64,000 nt of DNA from Gibbula magus (taxonomy: Eukaryota > Mollusca > Gastropoda > Trochida > Trochidae), in the NCBI GenBank assembly GCA_936450465.1, contig OW388291.1, positions 80,923,436 through 80,987,435 on the forward strand, read 5' to 3'. A program made the translations under genes and the position numbers. Below are positions 22,346 to 64,000 of the stretch, one piece after another; the first letter of the stretch is position 1; each line of letters opens with the position of its first letter. The notes under the pieces are model-generated. The model made no database searches, was not told the origin of the DNA, and saw only the letters and a program-made list of their open reading frames with translations.

Positions 22346-22522
22346 TTTTGAAGAAATTCAAATAATTCATAATCTTGACTTCAAATGCCACCCTGAGTGA
22401 CAACATGCAGATGGGTTATGTGAGCTGTACTCTCTTTTAACAATGAATGTGGAAGTATTTCACCAATTTCACTATCACCATAACAGTAAGTAAGAAATAT
22501 AAATAAAGACCTTTAAATATAT

Positions 22523-23539
22523 TTTATTTACATTCCAGAGGCATTTATTAAAACTTAAATAAGCTTTTCATAAAGCTAGCACATTTGTTCGAGTAACAAG
22601 CACATAATACACTGAGTAACAGGTAGATCTTTCTACACAAGGCAGAAACTATTTATACAAACAAATTCGAAGAGCAAGTAAGTTGAAGAATGCTTCCACA
22701 CATACATCACAGTTGGCAGTTTCCTGGGCCCTAGAACAATGAATGATAGCAGATGTTCACATGCCATGAAATGAAATTGTGACCGAACAAAAGGAAATGA
22801 GAAAACATAAGATATAAAGGTTTTCATATTAATTTATGATTGAAATTGTTCTATTTTACATCAAAACTATCTTCAGATGAAGGGCCAAGGCTGTAGTACT
22901 TTCTCCAATTGAAATGGAATGTAAGATTAATAATGTTTTATGTCCATTTAATAAATAGCGCCATTTCTTAACAATTTAGGTATACATAGGTTCTTGTTCT
23001 ATTATTTACAGATTAAAAGAAACATACAAAAGATATCTTAATCCAGTTAACGAGATTTAATAAAATCATACCAATGGATTGTTTTTAAATTATTTGATAC
23101 ATACCTAACATAATAAAACAGAACATACATATATATACACAGTGATCGAGAATGAAATGTAACAAAAGAGAGATGACACCCTACACTAAAAACAAGGCCA
23201 AGCAGTCATGCCTCTGTTCATATGATTTAGATATGTTTCTAATGCATCTTCTGTGAAAATACTATGTGATTAAGCTTTGGTGTAAATATATTCATAAATA
23301 AATTACATCTCATATGTTTGAAGTTTTCAATGGAAGAAATGTCTTGAAAATACATGTACATCACATTTTCTTTCTAAATTATATTACTTATTTCATAACA
23401 ACAAAATATGAATAAAAGGTTTGAAACAATTTCAGATTGTCTTTGAAAACACTTGTGAAATGTTATATCATTTTACCATTCTTTCAACATTATCTGTTTC
23501 TGATCTGTATCCTATAATAACTTGATCCAAAATTGTCTA

Positions 23540-23570
<31 letters not shown>

Positions 23571-24771
23571 GATAGATAGCAATGCATGGTTATCATCCTT
23601 ATCAGATATCTTATATGGATTCACCACTATCAAGGATATATTCCATTTAAAACTTTTATCACATAATTCCTTCTCAAACTTAACTCTTGGTTTTTTGCAT
23701 TAAATTTCAATGACCTTGTATTTTTTAATTGCATTTGTCAATGAAGGATGACTTTAACTTATTAAGTCAGGATCTAAGGCTTGTGAATATACTGTGATTT
23801 GTGGGTGAATAATATATTTCTACGCCATTATTAGTTTTAAAACATTTAAATCAAATGTTCATAACTTGTGAAGACAAGATTCATCAAGATTTAGATAATA
23901 CTTTCCTTCAATATCAGTCTTGTTTAAGCTGCGTACATGATACTCTGATACACTCTCTCCCTCCGACATCAACTATTTCATATTTACAAATTTACAAACA
24001 TCTATATGCATTGGTTGCTTCATAGTTGAAGTTTTCACATTTGAGTGTCAATACTTTCTACAATATTCCATTTTATACATTTCCTTTCCAATTCTACAAC
24101 AGAAAGGTTGAACTAAAAGTAACAGAGTTACCATATTTAAACTTTATCTTAAACCAATCAATGGTAAATCCTCAGTCCCTGAGAAACCATGAATCGGTTT
24201 TAACACGTAACAAACTATTCTCCAAATTTAACAGAAAACCTTTAAATAACAAGTTGATTTGCGTATTATATATAATCTTCTGAATGCAATGCAAAACTTG
24301 AATTTGAGAAACTGCTGATGAATGTCTGGGAATAATGATTGGATAAAGATGTTCGTCAGTCGCAACATGGAATAACAACCACTATTCTTTAGAATCATTG
24401 GCTATTCTAACATGAGTGCTTTTTTAAAAAGCCATTTGACTATGTGCACAAAACCAGGTATATACACAAAGTTTGATTATAGTCTTAAGTCATCACTGTT
24501 TCCAAATGACAAAGGTCATTAACAGCTTGTAGTCACTTTGTTCATCTTTCTTCTTCAGGTATTCCTATGTATATCTCACTATTATCCACAATATTCCATT
24601 GACTAGATCAGATTTTACTGGTGCTTCACTCACTTCCGACCAATCAGCAGCATCCCTAGAAACAGATTTCCTCAATCAACCACTCAAATTCTTCACAATT
24701 GTGATCTTGAAATAAAACATTATCTTCAAGAAAAAAATCAAAATCCTTTTCATGAAGAATTTGGATATCTA
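22523..24771 (-). other. Probable HEATR5B 3' UTR
   Basis: About 2.2 kb follow the HEATR5B stop without recognisable dispersed repeats, unlike the introns around it. A minus-strand AATAAA sits at 22523-22528. It contains a (TG)n(TA)n microsatellite and no credible ORF. The extent is an inference from the absence of repeats and the position of this signal; a shorter UTR is equally possible. Confidence 0.35.
23537..23580 (+). repeat. Compound microsatellite (TG)n(TA)n(GATA)n
   Basis: A run of TG dinucleotides passes directly into TA dinucleotides and a short GATA run. Likely length-polymorphic. Confidence 0.85.
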
Positions 24772-55049
<30,278 letters not shown>

Positions 55050-57731
55050 CTGCAAGAAAAAAAATAGAATTATAGAAAATGTACATGATATTTTTATCGT
55101 TAAAATTCTTATAACTGAACTTACAATTCAAAATACAATTCAAATTAAACTATTACCATTATCAGCCTTAACAATCTTTCAGCTAAATTAATATTTCATA
55201 TAACTTATTATATAAATGGTGCCCCTTGGTAAATTCCTATGACCTACTTGCTTGTAGTTCCTGAAATTCAGCCTCACAGGATTGGGTTTCACTAAGTAAC
55301 TTGGCAGGTAGAGTGTTAAAGTAATATTGTTTCTTGAAAGGATGGTGTCAATATGTTAACAACACACGGCAAACAGTGGAAAAACCTTGGGACATAGCAT
55401 TTTCTCTTCTTCGTGAACAAATACAACAAATACATTTTCAGTGAAATACTTGATGACAATGAAATATGTTAGCCAGTATGACCATACATAAATCATTAAG
55501 TTTAAGTGATTGGGATTTGTTTTCTGTATTTTGGATATATGTGGCAAAAAGAATTCAGGTAAAAAAGAAATACATTCTAAAATCAAAGGAAATGTCCACT
55601 TATGACAATAAAGTAGTTGGTAAGAGCCAAATGTTATTGCAATGCAAAGGTTAGCATCATAAACTAAGGAATCATAGTATTTGTTTACCCTATACCATAA
55701 ATAATGCTTACATAATTGAGGAATTTGTATATATACTTAGTTTGGTGTTTGGGTATCTGGCAATCTGTTGTGAATGCTACCACATGCCTACTCTATTATT
55801 AACTCGATAAAAAGATATATGCACCATTTCATCCATATAACAGGGCAAACACGCAAAGTGTTTTGGTACCGCACCAAGAATTGTAAGGTAGGAGAAAGTG
55901 ATATGGCGTGATTTGTTCCAATACAAATATCGACTACACCAGTTGATGCAGAAGATAGGCTTCATGTGCTTAATATTAGAGTCAGCTAAACATCAATATT
56001 GCATGTGTATACTGCAACACAATTGCAGACAGCAATTCCAGTAGAGAAGGGCAGATAACTCTCAAGTCTTCAGGGTCAAGTGTCTGTAAAGTTTTCTTGT
56101 CACTTACAAAATATTGCACATATCGAAGAGTTTTGTGAAAATGACTTCAGGTCCTGCAGTTAAGTAGAGCATAACTACATTATTACCCAATCAAAGACAT
56201 AGACAAATATCTAGGAAGGGGTCATAACTCTAAGTGTCAATGCCAGTGGCAGTGCTGGTTTTTCAACACTTACACATTGTATAAGGAGTTTGAGAGTTGA
56301 TATAAATCCTTGAATAAAGTTACAATAAAGTCGGTACATGTTCATATCAATTTACAAGTGTACAACAATCTTGTAAGAACTTTTAGTTTGGTCAATTATG
56401 AATTTTTTTATAGTAGACAAGTAGACAATAAATAGACAGACTGAATACAAGTTAGTAACAAGTTATTCTCAAACTTGGTGGCTAACCTTGTCATACCTTA
56501 AGTTACTCAAATTTTATTTTGTTCATAAACCCTGAATGTAATTAGAAAATCTTGTGAGTGATCTATGTTGACCAATGAGATTACTTTAATCATTTTTTCT
56601 CATCAGCTTTGTCAGAAACTGGAACAGTAGGTGAACCAATAAGTGAAGTGGACCATTTCCAAAGATTGAACATCTCAACATTTGTTTGTTGTCTACTGCA
56701 TCATGCCCAATCTGGAATTGATCACACACACAAAAAGTAACCTAATTTTTATGGCACAAAGATACAGGAAACTAGATAAGCCAATCACAAGTTCCGATCT
56801 ATTCTATTGGTGCAAGCACTTGGAAAGGATTTTGCAATCTCCTGCATCGCTGGATGTAATACTGCCAGTCTTAGTTATCTGATATTCTTAAGAAATATTG
56901 GAAAAATACGGTCACAAATCACAAATTTGTGAAGTGTGCTTTCAAGGGACCAGTGAAATCAAATCTGAGATCATCCATGGCAGAATCCCAAGTGGAATGT
57001 AGGAGACGTCACCAGTGTGAAATAGTAGAAAGTTCAGACTTCATCCTTACAGAGAAATGGCAAATACAACTATCGTTTCTGAATATAATTAGTTGCTGTG
57101 GAAATACTGTATGAACTTGAGAAAAGATGAGTTTTATCTAATTTCTTGTTTTCTATTCAATACATTAACCTTTACCCTGCTTGATTGCTTTGATTAAGAC
57201 AATGTGTTTATCAGTAGGAAGAAGGTTTCATTTCTCTTCAGGAAAATAAAGTACTGTATAGGTAAATAGGTAAATGCATAGCTCTACGTTGTTGATTTTT
57301 AATGATAATCACCATTCATAAAGTCAACCACTCGACCACGCCAAAAGCTTTGACCTATTTCATGCTTAACCTAAACCAATCAGGCCTATGAAAGAGAGGA
57401 AGCCACAGTTAACATTACATCACAACTCTCCAACAATCTCATGGAAGACATCCAACATAAATACAACAAAATTAAAGGTTAAAACCATGTCTCAAACACA
57501 CCATAAACACCCTCAAGACAGATATAAACATCAACAGCACACAGAAAACACCATTTGAAGAGTTTGTAAATAAAGTTTAATTCTAGCCGAGAGATTATAA
57601 AACAGGTGTCTGGATTTCCATCATTTCTGATATGCAATCTTCATCTTTGGTAAAGTATGTGCTTTTAGTTTTAAAGGATGTTTGGTGGTATTTTTCCTGT
57701 AAGAGCTTATGGGAACCCATGAAGATGACTT
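55050..57731. other. HEATR5B upstream intron, no exon seen
   Basis: AT-rich sequence upstream of the first HEATR5B exon present. Minus-strand frames were read for the conserved N-terminal blocks of the family and none was found. A copy of the TTAACCTTTACCCTGCTTGATTG-type terminus occurs at 57165, similar to that at 57732. Confidence 0.4.
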
Positions 57732-60193
57732 TTAACCTTTAGCCTGCTGGATTGTTTTCAGGTTTTTGCAGAGAGCGTCAGATTTGTAAATTTGTAACAA
57801 TTACGTCACATGGGTATCCTTCATTTAAAGTTTTTCTCGCCTTAGTAATTAACATAATTTTAAAATAATTAAAATAAATATCTGAGTCACATTTTTTTCT
57901 AACTTATTATTGTCATGAAAAATTATTAATTAATGTAATATTTTTCAAATATCAATTATTTTTACACTTGTCTATGGAAAAAATGAAATAATACAGTAGT
58001 TCTAAAATTGTACTACATTTTAAAACTCGAATTATTTTGTCAATAATTATTTATGCAGCCCAATTTTTACACCATTTTGTTCAGAATTAAATGTTATACC
58101 AGAAAAAAATTATGTTGATGATATGTGTTTTCCTTTCAGAAAACAAGAGCCCATCATAAACGATCTCCGTTGTATTTATAAAATTACGACGTAATTTGTA
58201 ACAATGGATATTCCTCAATGAACAATGCATTTACTTCCGTGAGAAATATTTGCAAAATAATGCATCCATCGTAATAAAATTTACACAAAAAGTTAACACA
58301 TCTATTCACTTTTCTGTGTTCCAAATATAAGCATATGACATTACAGTTTTTATATTTTCCAACGTCAATCAGTCATCGATATCTCGAAACATGACAGTCA
58401 ACAAACACTCGCCGCTCGCCATTGTTATGCATTTCCTTCGCCGATTACAGATTTGTTCAAATCAAAAAATCTAATGATCTAAATCATTTTGAAAATATTC
58501 CGTTTAAAACCAAAGTTAGAAGAAATTTTTCCAAATGTCTGTTGAATATTTAATGTAAACATGGTCTTGAAAAGTTTAAAAATACAATCAAAATTTCGTT
58601 CGGGTAGCGTTGTCGTATTGTAAACAATGTCACGTGATTAGCTTGGTTGTACAAAATTGATCATGTGACCATCAATGTTTCGTTTGTCATTTCACTGTAA
58701 ATTCGCCGATTCAAACACTAGTTATTCACATTTATTCTTTGAAATGTAATTGTTTGTCATTCTTGTTAATTTCATGGATGTTATAACATGTGCATTCATT
58801 TAATTCGTATCAGAACAAAATATTGTATGAAAAAGCCGAGACGACACAATGGCCTCCATTTGCAATGAATTCGAACTGACAGGTCTATCTATGATTTCGT
58901 TTGAAAACGGGTATAATTTCTATCAAATTCCAAATGAAAACTTTAAAATAATCAACATGAATCATTTAGCAATTGTATTCATACAATTATTTCACATAGA
59001 CGAGACTTGTTAATTCGTAATTTACTTTTTAGCGAGATAGGGTTACTGCTACTGTTTCACGGCTCCATTTCAACTTGTGAAATCGCAGATCGGAAAGTCG
59101 GTCCATGTCATGTCAAACACATTTCGTAGTTCGAATGTAAACTCAAACATGATAATATTTTGTGATAATGGTAGGATATGACACTTATTTTTCATATATG
59201 TATAAATTATAATCAAAATGCAAATTTACTCACAGTGATTTTAATCGTAAAAACAATGTTACATCCGGGGGCTTGGTGAACTTATGCAAATTTATCGGGT
59301 CGTCAACAGAGACTCTACGAACTAGTGAAATAATTATTACAACCACATTATTTAATATTTGATCGATTTTTATAAAACTACATCGTTTTTAGTGTTAATT
59401 TGATTAATTTTAACAATTAATAACACTCTATGGTTAGATCGACGACCATTTCTAAAAATAGATACAGCTTCCGCTAGCTTGACGTTCACTTTGAGTCGCG
59501 TAACATTGGAAAATAGCGGGAACATGTCATGGGGGTGAATTGAAGAAATGGCCGATTTGGCACTGCTATTGATGACACGTTGGATATGTTACTATATTTG
59601 GAAACAAGAATTGACAAACAATGCACTGATACATTTTTATTTATTTGTGGAAGATTTTGAGATTCTAAAATATGTAAGTGAAATGCTTTGTTTATTTTCA
59701 CGTTTTTTTTCAAAAAGTAATCGGTTGATCTTTTCATTTGCCGACATTTTCGCAAATCTCCGATTGTTTTCTAACAGAAATAAATTCAATGTCCAAATTT
59801 GTAAATCAGCTAGATTAGGATATTCTGAACATAGTGATGTGAAAGTTATGCATTTTGCATGCACTTACTATAGAATTTCAACCAATTGAATCGAGTAGGT
59901 AACATTTTTATTATGACGTCAAACACGCACCTGCAGGCAGTTTTGTGATTGAAAATACGTTCAATATTTTTAATTCATCATTTCTCAATAAAATAAAATT
60001 GTATATGGATACTAATTACATCATGTGAAAGCCCATTGATTTCTCATTCGGAAAATGTTAACTTTTTCATAAATCAGGGAACTTTGTCACAGACTTTTGT
60101 CGTATGCATGTCAAGGGGTCAAACGTCATTGACGTATCAATACGTCAACCCCCCTTGGGCTTGATATCAAGCCTGCAGCAGGGAGCATCTTAA
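57732..60193. mobile_element. TTAA-bounded piggyBac-like non-autonomous element (candidate)
   Basis: Bounded by TTAA at 57732-57735 and 60190-60193. The left end reads TTAACCTTTAGCCTGCTGGA; the right end on the minus strand reads TTAAGATGCTCCCTGCTGCA. These share a CCTGCTG core, and the CCTTT...CTG form recalls piggyBac-type ends. The right subterminal region has stacked palindromes: TGACGTATCAATACGTCA (60132-60149) and GGCTTGATATCAAGCC (60159-60174). ORFs of 113 codons (59548-59889, plus) and 75-89 codons (minus) match nothing I recognise and show no transposase DDD pattern. The interior is richer in CpG than its surroundings. Confidence 0.4.
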
Positions 60194-60428
60194 AGTAAAT
60201 TTGCTGGTAACAAATTCAAACTGATCAACTGTAACTTTTTATCTGCAGAAAATTCTAGGACAGTCTTTCATTAAATTTGTGCTAACCCCAAATTATTCTC
60301 TTTTATAACTAGTAGTGATGCCTGGAACTTGACCTTCTTTGACCTCTTTTTCACAAAAAAACAGAATTTGAATTTATTTCCTTAAATTTACTGCTTACAT
60401 TAGATTTCAAGAGAAAGCAAAAAAAAAG

Positions 60429-62060
60429 AGCCATGGGCTCTGTAGCTCATCAGGATCTTCTTTATTATCTAAGGTTGTATATCTAAGTTATCTCAAGTAA
60501 TACAATGTTAACAAGCAAAAAATAGGTTTTTAGATCATGACCCGTGACCTGTATTTGGAGTCACAGGGTCACCAATCCTACAATTAAGAATCACCTTTGA
60601 CCAAAGAGTCTCTACACAACTTTTCAGCTCTCTAGACCTTTTGGAACTGGAGAAGAAGACGAAAATAGGTTTTTTGGGTTGTGACCTCTGTGACCCCATT
60701 TGGGGTCATGGGGTCACGAAATCTACAATTTAGAATCCCCATGGGCCAAGGAGTCTGCACACAACTTTTCAGCTCTCTAGACCTTTTGGAACTTGAGAAG
60801 AAGATGATAATAGGTTTTATAAGGATGTGACCCCTGTGACCCCATTTGGGGTCATGGGGTCATGAAATCTACAATTTAGAATCCCCATGGGCCAAGGAGT
60901 CTGCACACAACTTTTCAGCTCTCTGGACCTTTTGGAACTGGAGAAGAAGATGAAAATAGGTTTTTAAGGATGTGACCCCATTGACCCCAAATGGGGTAAC
61001 AGTGTCACGAAATCTACAATTTAGAATCCCCATTGGCCAAGGAGTATGCACACAACTTTTCAGCTCTCTAGAACTTTTGGAACTTGAGAAGAAGATGATA
61101 ATAGGTTTCTAAGGATGTGACCCCTGTAACCCCATTTGGGGTCATGGGGTCACGAAATCTACAATTTAGAATCCCCATTGGTCAAGGAGTATGCACACAA
61201 CTTTTCAGCTCTCTAGACCTTTTGGAACTGGAGAAGAAGATGAAAATAGGTCTTTAAGGATGTGACCCCTGTGACCCCATTTGAGGTCATGGGGTCACAA
61301 AATCAACAATGTAGAATCCCCATTGGCCAAAGAGTCTGCACACAACTTTTCAGCTCTCTAGAACTTTTAGAACTGGAGAAGAAGATGAAAATAGGTTTTT
61401 AAGGATGTGACCCCTGTGACCCCATTTGGGGTCATGGGGTCATGAAATCTACAATTTAGAATCCCCATTGGTCAAGGAGTATGCACACAACTTTTCAGCT
61501 CTCTAGACCTTTTGGAACTGGAGAAGAAGATGAAAATAGGTCTTTAAGGATGTGACCCCTGTGACCCCATTTGAGGTCATGGGGTCACAAAATCAACAAT
61601 GTAGAATCCCCATTGGCCAAGGAGTCTGCACACAACTTTCAGCTCTCTAGAACTTTTGGAACTGGAGAAGAAGATGAAAATAGGTTTTTAAGGATGTGAC
61701 CCCTGTGACCCCATTTGGGGTCATGGGGTCACGAGATCTACAATTTAGAATCCCCATGGGCCAAGGAGTCTGCACACAACTTTTCAGCTCTCTAGACCTT
61801 TTGGAACTGGAGAAGAAGATGAAAATAGGTTTTTAAGGATGTGACCCCTGTGACCCCATTTGGGGTCATGGGGTCACGAAATCTACAATTTAGAATCCCC
61901 ATTGGCCAAGGAGTCTGCTCATAAAATTTCAGCTCTTTGGAGTCATTGGTTCTGGAGAAGAAGTCGAAAAAGCGAAAAGTTTACGGATGGACGGACGGAC
62001 GGATGGACGGACGCCGTGCCATGCCATAAGCCCATCGGGCCTTTCAGGCCTGATGAGCTA
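60429..62060 (+). mobile_element. Hairpin-ended tandem element, TAGCTCATCAGG family, copy 3 (longest)
   Basis: Left end GAGCCATGGGCTCTG then TAGCTCATCAGG (60442-60453); right end CCTGATGAGCTA (62049-62060). About nine ~145-bp units of the same type as at 37.0-38.1 kb, and a tract of repeated GGACGGACGGATGGACGG before the terminal hairpin. Units 61230-61330 and 61530-61630 share private variants (GTCTTTAAGGATG, AATCAACAATGTAGAATC), pointing to recent internal duplication. Confidence 0.75.
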
Positions 62061-64000
62061 AAAATGTTACCAACTACAGCAAGAAACTCCTTAAACAATG
62101 ACACTCTCTTGAAGCACAAACAAGGAATTGAAAGTTAATAATTTCAAGATCAAGTCAACAAACAGGTGGCAGTATTAAGGTATTTATAACACTTTTTCTG
62201 TGAAAGCTCTCGACCTCGCCCTTCAGTGCAAGGAGCTAACTTACCGGTACTCCCTCTGAGGTAATAAAGTTCATACAAGCAATGCTCAATTACGTGTTGG
62301 TGATAAGGAACTGGGAGGTAATGCCTCGTTAGTCTAGTCAGGAGACCGGGTGTGAAGCACTCTCAGATGAACCGGTCTTCCAAATCACTGACACTTTAAC
62401 CTACCATTTAGTTATCTGTGAATACTGAGTATTTAGTTTCCAACAGGTCAAAGGAAATATTGTCAAAATGTTTATGAAATTTGGAACAATCATAACAATT
62501 AAAGGCCTCAAAATGATTTCTGAGCAAATATGAATTGAATATCATGATAATTTTATATTTATATGTTAATGTCTCGTCTTTGCCATCTTAACACAGGCTT
62601 ACATTAGGCAAAATTCAAACACTGCTGAAATATCCTGACGGAAATTGAATCACTCATGGATTCAAAATATAATTTTCAAAACTTTCCAGATGGCAAGAGA
62701 ATAAAGTCAAGCTTTTCCACCAAACAGAATTCCAGGAGAATCCAATCTATTTTTCAATGATAGATGAAACTTATTGGATTTATATTCCCAGAATCTGTTT
62801 TTTTATAACCTTTTTTTTAACAATTCATTAAATGTACTATTAGTTTCTTCCAAAGGTTTCTTAAGCTTCATTTCCTGAGGAATTTCAATTTCTAATAATC
62901 ATGTGCTTTCAAACCCTAAAGAAACAATCTTTTCTCATTTACAATAAATTTATCTTTCTTGAAGTGAAACATACCATTTGGACTGCCTCAAATTGATTTG
63001 AAAACTATGATTGTATTTATTTACAGATCCAATTCATAAACCAATGCATTTCTATCACATGCAAAATTGATTATAAAGCATGCTTTAGTCTATCTCTCCT
63101 GTGCAAGTAAATATTTGGCACTGCATTCAGATACTCCTTCTCCAGAGGAGCCTAATGAAGTAGGTGCAAGCCATAGGAGTAGTTGAAGACAATTAGGTCT
63201 GATTCTACTCAACGGCCTGCTGGCCACTGCAAACATGGAGAAGTCTGATCTGTGTGCATACACGTGGAGATTCGTGGTTTCTGGGACCTCAACATGTGCT
63301 AATTTATACATACACTGGGTTAGCTTACATCCTTATTGCTATCTGAGATATTTTCAAACGATTTGTATCTTTGATGTCTGTCAAAAGGGTTTTATATTCT
63401 GCATAGTGAAGACTGCAGCAGAGCCGGGTCCATCCATAGTGACACCTTCTGCATTACAAACCAACTTATTAAATTCATATGGTCAAAGCAGCACGCCATA
63501 CTTTCGGTCTTCGATTTTTGTTAATAGATTTATAACATTATGTTCCTCAGCATCATGTGAATATAAAGACCTGAAGTGACATCGTGTCAATGCATCTTGA
63601 AAATATTTTGATTCTATACTTGCCAAACTAGCTTACAGTCCCTAAATAAAATACTGGTAACTGCAACCTAAATTAAAATGTAGTCTTTAATTTTGTTTTT
63701 AAATAATAGAAACTTTTCTTAATGATATATGTTTGGCCTTGCAAATTCATATAGAATGTTTCTCGCTTAATGAGGACCTCAACTTTATTAAAGGCTCTTA
63801 TTTTATATAGTCATAGTGTCAAACAATAAAATATAGAACAGTATGTGATAACCATGTGTACTGAATCCGTGTCGAAATAAAGCGAAGTTTACATCTGTTG
63901 GATCACTTTTGGAAGAGGATCCATGTATTAAGTAGCCATACAAATAGGCATGATCGTCAAAACAAAAAGATGTATTGTAAAAAAATAAATTACAGTCAAA
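62061..64000. other. Distal region, nothing recognised
   Basis: AT-rich sequence with no convincing exon on either strand. The longest ORF (63235-63579, 114 codons, plus) has no recognisable domain. If HEATR5B continues upstream, this is still intron. Confidence 0.35.

Noticed and set aside
59548..59889. 113-codon plus-strand ORF with opposing 75- and 89-codon minus ORFs
   Set aside because: No transposase or other domain recognised. Kept only as content of the TTAA-bounded candidate.
63090..63579. Possible exons of HEATR5B or of a neighbouring gene
   Set aside because: Neither strand shows HEAT-like or other recognisable sequence, and no paired splice sites in frame were found.

Overview
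The window is animal nuclear DNA: AT-rich, intron-rich, with GC-richer exons bounded by GT/AG junctions. It is most likely from a lophotrochozoan and probably a mollusc. That rests on the style of the repeats (short tandem arrays in small mobile elements, TGACCTTGACC-rich arrays, tRNA-headed SINEs), not on a marker gene. Exons were assembled by hand from splice sites, reading-frame phase and remembered vertebrate homologues; no alignment was run.

Genes, left to right: (1) NSL1, a MIS12 kinetochore complex subunit, minus strand, 5 exons, 249 aa (658-8037). (2) TATDN3, a TatD-family metal-dependent nuclease/hydrolase, plus strand, 12 exons, 275 aa (8178-18556). Its ATG is 140 bp from that of NSL1, so the two share a short bidirectional promoter with an NRF1-type palindrome. 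(3) A small minus-strand gene of 2 exons and 87 aa (19444-20931), probably SPATA45, tail-to-tail with TATDN3. NSL1-TATDN3-SPATA45 is, as I recall, also the human order on 1q32.3. (4) HEATR5B, the large HEAT-repeat AP-1/clathrin cofactor, minus strand, 31 exons in the window giving 1,856 codons plus stop in one continuous frame (24772-55049). About 200 N-terminal residues are missing and should lie beyond 64 kb.

The rest is introns and intergenic DNA full of repeats. The most striking class is eight small elements (about 2.5, 16.4, 29.6, 34.1, 37.0, 44.8, 47.9 and 60.4 kb). Seven appear to keep both ends and share one plan: inverted ends, an internal tandem array, usually a GACGGACG-like tract, and a terminal hairpin whose arm repeats the other end. 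Tandem units and termini differ between families, so the plan seems conserved while the cargo changes. Several arrays are dense in TGACCT/TGACCCC hexamers, the half-site of nuclear receptors. Also present are tRNA-headed SINE copies, several foldback elements, a nested inverted-repeat element (15.3-16.3 kb), a TA-flanked pogo/mariner-like MITE and a TTAA-bounded piggyBac-like candidate (57.7-60.2 kb).

The four genes belong to separate housekeeping processes (kinetochore, nuclease, sperm/cilium-associated, endosomal trafficking). No operon-like logic links them beyond the shared NSL1/TATDN3 promoter.
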